Source: Ruminiclostridium papyrosolvens C7 (lineage in GTDB: Bacteria; Bacillota; Clostridia; Acetivibrionales; DSM-1351). From it: a DNA stretch of 64,000 nucleotides. The notes under the pieces are model-generated. The model made no database searches, had not been told where the DNA came from, and was given only the letters and a program-made list of their open reading frames with translations. Where the stretch lies: NCBI RefSeq assembly GCF_000421965.1, contig NZ_ATAY01000022.1, forward strand, positions 124,001 to 188,000, given 5' to 3'. Shown here in pieces: positions 36,297 through 44,900 of the stretch. The number at the start of each line of letters is the position of its first letter. The first letter of the stretch is position 1. The position numbers and the translations under genes were made by a program.

Positions 36297-37289
36297 TTAG
36301 ATTTTTAGTGCTGGAGTATCGGCTGAAGCATCCAAATAACCCTTAAGCTCATCATCCAGTTTAAGCAGTGACAAAGAAGCTCCCGCCATATCTATCGCGG
36401 TCATGTAGTTGCCCACAAAGGTTTTGTATATTTTTATGTTTTTATTCTCAAGTGCATTTGCAACTGAATTGTTGAGTAAATATAATTCCTGCAAGGGTGT
36501 TCCCCCCAATCCATTAACCAGAAGAGCAACCTCATCCCCGGAAACTATCGGGAGATCCTTTGTTATCAAATCTACCATTCTAACTGCCAATTCTTCAGCA
36601 GTAGCAATCTTTTCACGGGCAATTCCGGGTTCACCATGGATTCCGACTCCGAATTCAATCTCATCATCATTCAAACTGAAGGTCGGTGTTCCCTTTGCCG
36701 GAACAGTGCAGGAAGTCAATGCAAAACCGATTGAACGGACGTTATTTATGACCTTTTGTGCTACTTCCTTAACCTGCTTAAGTTCCATACCCTGTTCAGC
36801 AGCGGCGCCGGCCAGCTTATGAACAAAAACAGTACCGGCAACTCCTCTTCTTCCAACAGTGTACAAGCTGTCCTTAACTGCAACATCGTCGTTTACATAA
36901 ACTTTTCCAACAACTATATCATCGTCTTCTGCCATCTCAGCAGCTGCGTCAAAATTCATGCAATCTCCCGAGTAGTTCTTGATTATCAGAAGCGTGCCCT
37001 TGTCTGATTGTGTTTCCACAATAGCATTGTACACCTGTATAGTTGATGGAGATGCAAATACGTCTCCACAAACTGCTACATCCAACATACCTTTGCCTAC
37101 AAAACCTGCATGGGCAGGTTCATGTCCGCTTCCACCGCCACTGATAAGAGTAACTTTGCCTTTATTCAGCTGTTTTCTTTTAATAATTTTATATTTTTTG
37201 CTGAAAGAAAGTTGTTCCGGATGTGCCTTTACAATACCCTCACACATCTCAATTACAATATCTTCAACCTTATTTATTATTTTTTTCAT
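36297..37289 (-). CDS. dhaK: dihydroxyacetone kinase substrate-binding subunit DhaK
   Basis: Substrate-binding subunit, 330 residues. GGGSGHEPAHAGFVGKGML (near residue 50) is the dihydroxyacetone-binding loop, and the His that holds the substrate as a hemiaminal is in FGVGIHGEPGI (near residue 218). I prefer the second ATG (37289), nine bases after AGGAG, over one two codons earlier that is too close. It follows the glycerol dehydrogenase gene by 17 bases, and together with DhaL converts dihydroxyacetone to DHAP. Confidence 0.9.
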   Translation of the reverse strand: MKKIINKVEDIVIEMCEGIVKAHPEQLSFSKKYKIIKRKQLNKGKVTLISGGGSGHEPAHAGFVGKGMLDVAVCGDVFASPSTIQVYNAIVETQSDKGTLLIIKNYSGDCMNFDAAAEMAEDDDIVVGKVYVNDDVAVKDSLYTVGRRGVAGTVFVHKLAGAAAEQGMELKQVKEVAQKVINNVRSIGFALTSCTVPAKGTPTFSLNDDEIEFGVGIHGEPGIAREKIATAEELAVRMVDLITKDLPIVSGDEVALLVNGLGGTPLQELYLLNNSVANALENKNIKIYKTFVGNYMTAIDMAGASLSLLKLDDELKGYLDASADTPALKI

Positions 37290-37306
37290 ATGCATTTACT
37301 CCTATT

Positions 37307-38389
37307 CTATTGGCCGAGTTTGTCGGCAGTCATTATTGCAGCGTATACGTCCTTTGCCGTAATCGGGAAAGGCATGTTGTGTATTGTCTCACCTTCCGCA
37401 GTGGCAGCTTTTGCTACAGCCATAATTTTTTCCTCTGTAACCTGGACAATTCCAAGGTCCTTAAGACAAGTCGGCAGGCCTACAGATTTACAATAGCCAA
37501 TTACATTGTCTATTTCATCTTGCGGAGCATTCTCCAGTACCAGATGAACAACTGTTCCAAAAGACACTTTTTCTCCATGCATATAATGATGAGTTTCCTC
37601 AAGAACGGTAAGACCGTTGTGAATTGCATGGGCCGCCGCAAGACCGCTGCTTTCAAAGCCCAGACCGCTCAGAAGTATATTTGCTTCAACTATATTTTCA
37701 AGTGCAGGTGTAACAACTTTCATTTCACAAGCTGCCTTTGCTTTCAAGGATTCCTCCATCAGTGTCTCAAAGCAAAGTGTTGCTAAAGCATATGCAGCCT
37801 TGGTACTTTTGCCTCCGGGCATGTTATTTGCACCGGATCTTATACAGGATCTTGCCTCGAAATATGTGGAAAGCGCATCACCCATACCTGCTATAAGAAA
37901 TCTTACAGGTGCCCTTGAGATAATTCCAGTATCAACAAGAACAAGATCAGGATTTTTTTGCAGATGGAAATATTCTTCAAATTCACTTTTTTCGTTATAT
38001 ATTATTGCAAGCTTACTTGTTGGAGCATCTGTAGATGCAATGGTAGGAACAATAATTACAGGTTTCTTAGAAAGGAATGAAGCTGCTTTAGCAGTATCCA
38101 GTGCCTTTCCTCCTCCTAAACCGATAAATACTCCGCAATTTTTATCCTCAGCAAGTTTTTGCAATCTAGCTATTTCTTTTTTTGTACACTCTTCTCCGAA
38201 CTCCCCATACACTATATCAAAGGAATCGGTTTCCAAGGCTTTATCGATATAGTTCTGCACTCTTGATTGGTCTACCTTTGAGGCTACCAGTAATGCCCTG
38301 TTGGAAAATTCCTTACCGTAGGTTCCTAAATTATACAATTCATCCTCACCTTGTATATATTTAGATGGTGATATCATTACTTTTTTCAT
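37307..38389 (-). CDS. gldA: glycerol dehydrogenase
   Basis: NAD-dependent, zinc-containing glycerol dehydrogenase, 360 residues, oxidising glycerol to dihydroxyacetone. The NAD loop is GLGGGKALDTAK (near residue 93), followed by PTIASTDAPTSKLAI. The metal ligands are the Asp of GMGDALSTYFEA and the His residues of AAHAIHNGL and HYMHGEKVSFG. It is first in an operon with dhaK and dhaL, an arrangement known for anaerobic glycerol use. In this locus the glycerol would come from sulfoquinovosyl glycerol hydrolysis. Start ATG behind AAAGGAGTGG. Confidence 0.9.
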   Translation of the reverse strand: MKKVMISPSKYIQGEDELYNLGTYGKEFSNRALLVASKVDQSRVQNYIDKALETDSFDIVYGEFGEECTKKEIARLQKLAEDKNCGVFIGLGGGKALDTAKAASFLSKKPVIIVPTIASTDAPTSKLAIIYNEKSEFEEYFHLQKNPDLVLVDTGIISRAPVRFLIAGMGDALSTYFEARSCIRSGANNMPGGKSTKAAYALATLCFETLMEESLKAKAACEMKVVTPALENIVEANILLSGLGFESSGLAAAHAIHNGLTVLEETHHYMHGEKVSFGTVVHLVLENAPQDEIDNVIGYCKSVGLPTCLKDLGIVQVTEEKIMAVAKAATAEGETIHNMPFPITAKDVYAAIMTADKLGQ

Positions 38390-38451
38390 AAAAATAAACC
38401 ACTCCTTTAAATTTAATATAGAAAATGAAATTAAATACTAATTACATTTTT

Positions 38452-38541
38452 ATTATAAATTAACGAGTGGTCAGGAACTTGAACATAAAAGCACAGTTTT
38501 GGTAAAAATCAATAGTAAAATTGCGCAATGATAGTAAAATT
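38452..38541 (-). promoter_or_regulatory. activator-dependent promoter and direct repeats before gldA
   Basis: The -10 is a consensus TATAAT (38452-38457) but no good -35 is present 17 bases away, as expected for an activated promoter. Upstream, ATAGTAAAATT occurs at 38512-38522 and 38531-38541, spaced 19 bases apart, flanking the palindrome ATTGCGCAAT. These may bind the PocR/AraC-type regulator encoded next door. Proposed by eye. Confidence 0.45.
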
Positions 38542-38567
38542 CAGCACTGATTTTTTATGTACTTTTA

Positions 38568-39569
38568 TCAAAGTGCATCGTTTCTGAATTTAGAGGGAGT
38601 AACTCCTTCGAATTTTTTAAAGACTTTAATAAAATATCCGCTGTCTTCAAAGCCCAAATCCAACGCTATATTAGTTATGGGAATATCAGTGGTCTCAAGG
38701 AGTTCTCTGGCTTTTTTTATTCTTATTCTGTTAATGTAATTTGAGAAATTATCACCGATTGTCCTTCTGAATAGCTTACTAAAATAACTTGTACTGATAT
38801 TGCACAAGCTGGCCATATTGTTCAGGCTAATATTTCGGGTATAGTATTTTTCAATATAATCAAGAGCCGGTTTAAGAATAATATTCTCCCGGCTATTCAG
38901 CAATTCACCATGTGTATGTTCATCTTTTTTAGTTGTATTTATACTCAACTTTTCCGTATTTACTGATGTTTTTTTATTCTGATAGTTGTTATAGCCTGTT
39001 TCCTTTGAAATAGCCCCATCGCTAAGGTTTATTTTCAGCACTGCCTCTCCTACGATATAATTACAGATGTTATATATCATGGCAGCGTTAGCACGTACCT
39101 TCTGTAGCTTCATTACCGGCAAACTTTGATATAATTCTTTAAGTTCATTTTTATTAATGTATTCAAGAATATCTGTTTTTTGACTGGTAATTTTCTCGAG
39201 TGATTCCATTTCCGAGGCATCTTCAACACGGACCTGCCCTCCCATAACTGCACCAAGGTACTGACCGTCAACTGCTATAGGTATGGCAAAATCCACTATT
39301 CCCATATGACATAAATATATATAGGGCTGATTTAACCGCGCCGCCTCCAGTCCCCCTCTGGAATCACACTTTTCACATATGTGGGACAGTTTAGGGTGAG
39401 AACGTACAAATTTACATAAATTTGTACATTTGCTGTGATGGGTTATTGGTTTACCTTTGTAATCCACCGTAATAATAGCCATATCTGTGGCATCCGCAAT
39501 TGAATCCTGAATATTCCTATAGTTATCGGCATTTATTATATAATCCAGATCCAACAAGTTCTTTTTCAC
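38568..39569 (-). CDS. PocR-domain AraC family activator
   Basis: A 333-residue regulator. Residues about 10-175 form a PocR sensory domain with its Cys-rich segment (CTNLCKFVRSHPKLSHICEKCD, cysteines at about 49, 53, 65 and 68) and CHMGIVDFAIPI. Residues 230-333 carry the paired helix-turn-helix of AraC (NISLNNMASLCNISTSYFSKLFRRTIG and IPITNIALDLGFEDSGYFIKVFKKFEGVTPSKFR). PocR domains are thought to bind small diols or glycerol-like molecules, so this protein should switch on gldA-dhaK-dhaL when glycerol or dihydroxyacetone appears. GTG start behind GGAGG. It sits directly upstream of gldA on the same strand. Confidence 0.88.
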   Translation of the reverse strand: MKKNLLDLDYIINADNYRNIQDSIADATDMAIITVDYKGKPITHHSKCTNLCKFVRSHPKLSHICEKCDSRGGLEAARLNQPYIYLCHMGIVDFAIPIAVDGQYLGAVMGGQVRVEDASEMESLEKITSQKTDILEYINKNELKELYQSLPVMKLQKVRANAAMIYNICNYIVGEAVLKINLSDGAISKETGYNNYQNKKTSVNTEKLSINTTKKDEHTHGELLNSRENIILKPALDYIEKYYTRNISLNNMASLCNISTSYFSKLFRRTIGDNFSNYINRIRIKKARELLETTDIPITNIALDLGFEDSGYFIKVFKKFEGVTPSKFRNDAL

Positions 39570-39697
39570 AGAAGACCTCCATTAGTACAGATTTTTTACC
39601 GGATACTTCCTTTTATTTACATAATATTTATAAGTCTATAGATTAACTCTACTATAAATATTTGTACTTTTGCAAGTGTATTTTATGGCGAGGATGT

Positions 39698-39990
39698 TCA
39701 TTTTTTATCTACCATGATTACATTAATCCCCAAATCTTCAATTCTAGATAACTCATCCTCTACCGCATTCCAATCTGTTATTAAGATATCGAATTTAGTT
39801 GCCTCGACATCCTTTTGATTAGGGAATAAAGCAATATTTTTCCTTGAATTTTCTGCAATTGCTCTTTGGAAAGCAGAAGTTTCCGGAGTAACATTTGAAA
39901 TCCCAAAACTTGCAGAAAATCCAGCTCCTGTTAAAAAACTGGCATCCCCGATAGATTTCCAACAGGCTACCTTGATATGATATAAAACCT
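39698..39990 (-). pseudogene. remnant of a DeoR family regulator (sensor domain only)
   Basis: The minus strand encodes about 95 codons without a start, ending ... TSAFQRAIAENSRKNIALFPNQ, KFDILITDWNAVEDEL, LGINVIMVDKK. This resembles the last third of a DeoR-type C-terminal sensor domain (phosphosugar-binding). The DNA-binding half is absent, and an in-frame stop lies just upstream near 40000. It is a decayed gene left next to a sugar locus, perhaps a former regulator. The rest of the 39.6-40.1 kb gap holds only the promoter of the following gene. Confidence 0.55.
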
Positions 39991-40026
39991 ATTTAGTATT
40001 AACAAATCCCATATTATTTTGTGAAT

Positions 40027-40112
40027 AATTTGTCAAATTACATTAATAGTTATTGTATATATTTTGCTTCTAATGTAAAATATTAATAAAATTTTGTCAA
40101 ATTTTATAATAC
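40027..40112 (+). promoter_or_regulatory. promoter region with repeated AATTTGTCAAATT-like elements
   Basis: A TATAAT at about 40106-40111 precedes the unknown gene at 40130. TTTGTCAAATT occurs twice, at 40029-40039 and 40093-40103; the first copy extends to the perfect palindrome AATTTGTCAAATT. The second overlaps the -10 spacer. Operator-like, regulator unknown. Confidence 0.4.
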
Positions 40113-40129
40113 ATATGGAGGTATTCATC

Positions 40130-40525
40130 ATGGCAATTAATGGAACAGGGGTTTTTTCAATGGATATAGACAAAGAAAGCAAAGTATTCACTGCTTTTGC
40201 TGAAGGTTTTTTTTCAATGGAGCAAGGAATTGCGTTTTGTGAAGATTTTACTAAGGCTGCACTGGAATGCAGTAAGTATGGGGACTATATCATGATTGTT
40301 GACGCACAAGGAGTTAAACCATCCACCCCTCAAGTGGCAGAAGCACTTGGAAATGCATTGGCTCTTTATGCTTCCGATGAATTCAAATTCAAAAAACGAT
40401 TTATGCTCAATTGTGCTTCATCAATTACACAATCACAGGCTGTCAGGTTATCAAAGAATGTTCCTGGGTTTAACACTAAAGTGACTTTTGTTGATACAAA
40501 GGAAGATGCTTTAAAAGAGATTTGA
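40130..40525 (+). CDS. conserved-looking small cytoplasmic protein, unknown function
   Basis: A 131-residue soluble protein beginning MAINGTGVFSMDIDKESKVF. The alternating strand/helix pattern (FTAFAEGFFSMEQGIAFCEDFTKA, YIMIVDAQGVKP, FKKRFMLNCASSITQSQAVRLSKNVPG) resembles a STAS or SpoIIAA-like fold, but I cannot name the family. GGAGG lies nine bases before the ATG at 40130; the frame is open 12 codons further upstream without a better start. Monocistronic and followed by a structured non-coding region. Confidence 0.7.
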   Translation: MAINGTGVFSMDIDKESKVFTAFAEGFFSMEQGIAFCEDFTKAALECSKYGDYIMIVDAQGVKPSTPQVAEALGNALALYASDEFKFKKRFMLNCASSITQSQAVRLSKNVPGFNTKVTFVDTKEDALKEI

Positions 40526-40539
40526 GGTCTTTGATTCTA

Positions 40540-40650
40540 CTCCCCCCCTACTTTATAGGGGTTGTACTGTAAAGTATACGTAAACCGGGGAGGTATCACG
40601 AAGAATATAGTTTTCGTCCCCAGGATTAATTCCTGGCGATGAGAGCTTTT
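40540..40650 (+). ncRNA. candidate structured RNA or leader of unknown class
   Basis: Several helices follow each other: CCCCTA/TAGGGG, then GGGG ... CGAA/TTCG ... CCCC, then CCAGGA/TCCTGG, then CGATGAGAGC and seven T. The first hairpin could be the terminator of the preceding gene, but the GC-rich helices in an AT-rich gap and the final T-run look like a riboswitch-like or small RNA. No family recognised, and no coding gene follows on the plus strand, so a free small RNA is more likely than a leader. The rest of the gap to 40.83 kb shows nothing clear. Confidence 0.35.
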
Positions 40651-40826
40651 TTTATGCCATTTAATTATATTTTATACAAGTATTATAATAAAGGCCCTTA
40701 TCCACATGAAGACTATAACGTTGTATTGTTGTCGGTTGTTCTATAGTGTATAAAGACTACAGGTTGAGCCAAACCGACCATAACTGAATTAGATTTCTGA
40801 TACCGCTTTTTTCCTCCTATAGATAG

Positions 40827-40875
40827 CAAGAGACAGACTACTAAGTTAGCTAGTCTGTCTCTTGTTTGGTTTTCT
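40827..40875. terminator. strong hairpin between convergent transcripts
   Basis: Fourteen-base stem CAAGAGACAGACTA / TAGTCTGTCTCTTG with a ten-base loop, followed by TTTGGTTTTCT on the plus strand. It lies just after the AraC gene's stop (minus) and may end transcripts from either side. Confidence 0.7.
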
Positions 40876-40911
40876 CATTAGAAACAATAGTGGATAGCAA
40901 GTCAATTTTAT

Positions 40912-41877
40912 TTACTTCCGTACTGGTCTGATGTACTTAAAAAACCGTTCCGGATTATGATAAAAGTAAATTATTCTACCGGGGGAAGTATCAAAGCAGT
41001 AACCAGTGCCTGCAAAATTAAAAGTTGACATTGCCTTTTCAATCTTTTCCTCCACACTTCGATTTTCCTGTTCATAATCGAATGGTCCATGTTCAAAAAC
41101 AATATACTCGGCTTCGGGAACATCAATCATAAGCATTTGTGGTGGTACTTCGCCTTTATAATCAAAAGGAAGTCGTACACCATAACACTCTGTACGCGGT
41201 ATACCCCAATCGCAGAGTCTGCCGTCCGGATCATTAATGTACGCCATAATCTGACCGCTGCCGCTGTTCGATTCGCTCCCACCATCATCATCCAATTTGT
41301 CCTTGATACTATCGAGTAAGCCGCAAATTGTTTCGCAGTCCTGTCCCGGAATAAGACTTTGCTTTTGCCAAAAATCCCAATACCCATTACTCTCATAGTT
41401 TTTAATGTGCAAAAATTTGTGTGCGGGAATGGTTACAAAATAAATTTTAACATCATCTGTAGATTTCATCATCCCAATCTCTCCCAATCCTAAAAAATAG
41501 CGGTCGAAAGGGTTTATTTTTGTACGAAGAACGACAGGCTTAGGCTTTTTTCGGTATTCATTTGGAGTTACACCATATGTTCCTTTGAAAGCTCTGGTAA
41601 AAGCTTCATGGGATGAAAACCCATAATCAAAAGCAATATCTAAAAGGCTTTTTTCACTATCCCGAACCTCTTTTAGTGCAAAGGCTAATTTTCTATGCCG
41701 CAGATAATCCCTAAATTGCATACCCGATATTTCTTTGAATTTTCTCGTTGTATAAAATTCGGAATAACCCAGCCTGCGAGACAGAAAGCGTAGTGTCAAG
41801 GCTTCATCATTATAATTTTTAATACATATGTCAATTTCATCAACGATTATTTGAATTTGCTTCTGCCACTCGTACAT
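40912..41877 (-). CDS. AraC family regulator with GyrI-like effector domain
   Basis: A 321-residue regulator. The N-terminus has the two helix-turn-helix motifs (LTLRFLSRRLGYSEFYTTRKFKEISG and KSLLDIAFDYGFSSHEAFTRAFKGTYGVTPNEYRKKP, residues about 25-110). The rest (about 140-320) is a GyrI-like/SOUL-type small-molecule-binding domain, with VTIPAHKFLHIKNYES and YIVFEHGPFDYEQ. This architecture is typical of Rob/BmrR-related sensors of drugs or hydrophobic cations. I choose the ATG at 41877; a GTG four codons upstream overlaps the ribosome site. No adjacent target gene is evident. Confidence 0.82.
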   Translation of the reverse strand: MYEWQKQIQIIVDEIDICIKNYNDEALTLRFLSRRLGYSEFYTTRKFKEISGMQFRDYLRHRKLAFALKEVRDSEKSLLDIAFDYGFSSHEAFTRAFKGTYGVTPNEYRKKPKPVVLRTKINPFDRYFLGLGEIGMMKSTDDVKIYFVTIPAHKFLHIKNYESNGYWDFWQKQSLIPGQDCETICGLLDSIKDKLDDDGGSESNSGSGQIMAYINDPDGRLCDWGIPRTECYGVRLPFDYKGEVPPQMLMIDVPEAEYIVFEHGPFDYEQENRSVEEKIEKAMSTFNFAGTGYCFDTSPGRIIYFYHNPERFFKYIRPVRK

Positions 41878-41999
41878 CCGTCCGTTCACCTCGTTTCAAC
41901 CACCATACATCTATTATAAAGAACTAGAGAGATTACTGCTTGATTCTACTTGCTGTTATTTCATTTTTCTCTTTCATCATTCGACGTTGGTAATAGTTT

Positions 42000-44900
42000 C
42001 TACTCAACTAAACTGCTTATATGTTCAGCATTAATGGCAGAAAACGTGAATTTTTTACTATCATTTTCCAGATCTTCTTTTGTAATAGTGGCATCTGTAA
42101 AGAAAAATCTCCATTTCCAAATTTCAGGGTCATAGTAGTTAATAACACCATGCATTAGTGTTGGTACAAAGCTACTGTTTCCACTAATTGTTATCTGACT
42201 TGTTGGAGGAGTATATATATCAGGACCAATTTTAAAAGTAACTATATCAACTAAATCCTTAAATTTTGTAAACCAGCCATATGGATTACACTCCTCATTT
42301 TCGGCATTTGGTATAATAATGGCAGCACCGGTTATAGCAGTTACAGTTCCGATAGTAAAATATTCCTCTGATAAATCACCGGCATTATTCTGAAATAAAT
42401 CCAGAGTTCCGCTGCTTCCCAGCTCAACGTCACCGACCAATACTTTTCTCTTATTCTGTGAATTCACATCAATGGCAATGGTATAAGTATCTTTACCGCT
42501 GATATTTCCAACTTTCGTCACTTCTTCGGAACCCTGTATACTGAGTTTAACTCCATCTGCTAAGGTGATGTTTCCTACCTTACCGCCCATTACATAAATT
42601 GCATAAGAATCTTTTGAAGCTTTATTTACAATGATATCACCAATTGTGTTTCCACCGATGACGGTAAGTTTTGCAGTAACTGAATCTAAATAGACAGGAA
42701 TACCACTTGGTGCAAAGTGACCCACCAAATCAGTTCCAATGGTTACTTCACCAACTACTTTTATAGCTTCTAAGGTTCCATTATCACTGAATTTAAACAT
42801 TAATGAATTTGTATAATCAACCGTTTGGCCTTCCTTAATAGTCAACATACTGTTTATTCTGCCAGCCACACCTTGAGCTACCTTGTAATAAACTCCACCT
42901 ATCATAACTCGGTCAGTATCGGCACTTGTTACTTTGTAATAATCTTTTGTATCCGGAAAGGCTGTTGGAGTTTCCGCAGCTGAAAGTCTTGTCCAAACAT
43001 CATTTTCACTAAAGCTAATTGTTGAGTCGGCAGGTGTAATAGTCTTTGTTATTTTATATCCTTTATTTGGCTCTGTACCAGAGTCTGTAACTAATTCACT
43101 ATAAAAAGTAATTGATGATACAGAATAACCCAAATCTTGAATTTTACCACTTTGTAATCTATAATGATAATTTTGAGGCAACTGGTATTTAGCAATATAC
43201 TCATCTGAATTGTTTACAATTGTCAAATCCCTTGAAAATTTTATCGTAGACTCGGAAGCCTTTCCGCTAGCTGTACCTTTTATACTTGCCCATCCCAAAT
43301 CAGCCACTAATTTGTTGGTTCCGGTTGGTGAAGTAAAGTTAGCATCACCTGTAATTGCAATATAGTCCGCATCAGTTAAATTTATTTTTACATAACCAGG
43401 AACATTTCCATACAACAATTCATAAGTTCCGGGCTCACCTGAGTTTTCAGCCTTACTGTAATTTGATAATTGATGTTTTTGAGAACCTATCATAACACTT
43501 ATTTTTGTTGTATCAATAGTCAAGTCACTTGCAGATGCACCATTAGAGCCGGAAAATGAAAATTGTATATTCTTGACTGCTGAATCCTTATTAAAGTTAG
43601 ATACATAATTTACTTTCATTCCCAGCTCTGCCTGAGCGATTGCCATATCGGTGTACGTACTGAAATCTGAATTCTGGTATACAATATTACCGTCTGTAAC
43701 AATAGTTTGCACTCTTGCAACATATGAGTTTCCGGCAACAATTCCATTGTCCAGTAATATTATCCCTGAAAGATTGTTTTTCGGAACTGTTAACGTAAGG
43801 ATTGTATCTGCAGGTGTTTGTGGAGTTGAGAATGAAGCAATTTCCACGGAATATTCTTTTATATTGCTGTCCTCTGCGCCATTCGCCGCAGTAATTGTAT
43901 AAGCCAGCCCGCCTGTTCCTGAAGTATTTGAAGATAGTGTTACACTTGGAGTACCTAATTTTTCTAAAGCAACATTTGAATATGGATTTATGCCGGTAAT
44001 AGTGAGGATATCAGAGGTATTACCTGAAGCATCTTCCATTACTATATACGCTGTGTATTTTTGACCGGCTGTCAGACCTGTCAGATTAATCTGATAGTAC
44101 ACAGGGTTTCCGGAAGCTGACCCTGTTGTATTTGATGCTTTAATCGCTACCATGTCAGGAGCACTTGCACTTGCATCTTTTAGTAAATAATAGTATTTAA
44201 CGGTACCGGCTTCTTGTGTAGCATGATATTTCAATGTAGCTGTTGTTCCAGTTGCTGTACCCAGATTTTCAACAGTGCCGCCAGAAAGCTCAGGTGGCGT
44301 TGTGTCAGCTGGATTAACAGTTACGGTAGTTGTTGCTGTTTTAGTCGGATCTGCTGCTGAGACAGCTGAGATTATAGTTGTACCTTCTGTCAATGGAGTT
44401 ACTATACCATTATTTACGGTTGCAACCGTTGTATCGCCGGATGACCAGGTTACATTTTTGTTTGTCGCATTTGAAGGTGTAATTGCTGCTATTATTTTTC
44501 CCGTTGCTCCACCTGCTGTCAGGGTCATTGTAGTTGGTGAAACACTAATAGCACTAACTGGCGTTACTGATGGTGTTGTATTATCACCTCCACTGTTCCC
44601 GCCATTGCCGGGATTAGGCGTTGGTGTTCCACCTGTTGTACCGCTTCCGGTATTATTATTTACAACTGAAGTTCCACCCGTGACAGGTACTCCTCCCGCG
44701 GTTGCTCCGGTTACACCGGCTGCTGCTGTTATTTGTGTGTTCGGTGTTGTAACACTGGAATTATTTGCACCCTCATGGAGAAGAACTTTCTCTACAGTTC
44801 CCGCTCCACTAACAGTAGTCTCTGCTGCTGAAGTTATTGTGTTAACAACCGCACCTTTTTCTGCCTCTATAGCAGTATTTTCTCCTGTATTATTTACAGA

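Noticed and set aside
37223-37786. A 187-codon open frame opposite gldA
   Set aside because: Antisense shadow of a well conserved glycerol dehydrogenase gene; no start signals.
40540-40650. c-di-AMP (ydaO) or fluoride riboswitch
   Set aside because: A short AACCGGGGAGG stretch recalls ydaO, but the other conserved blocks are missing, and no gene follows on that strand.
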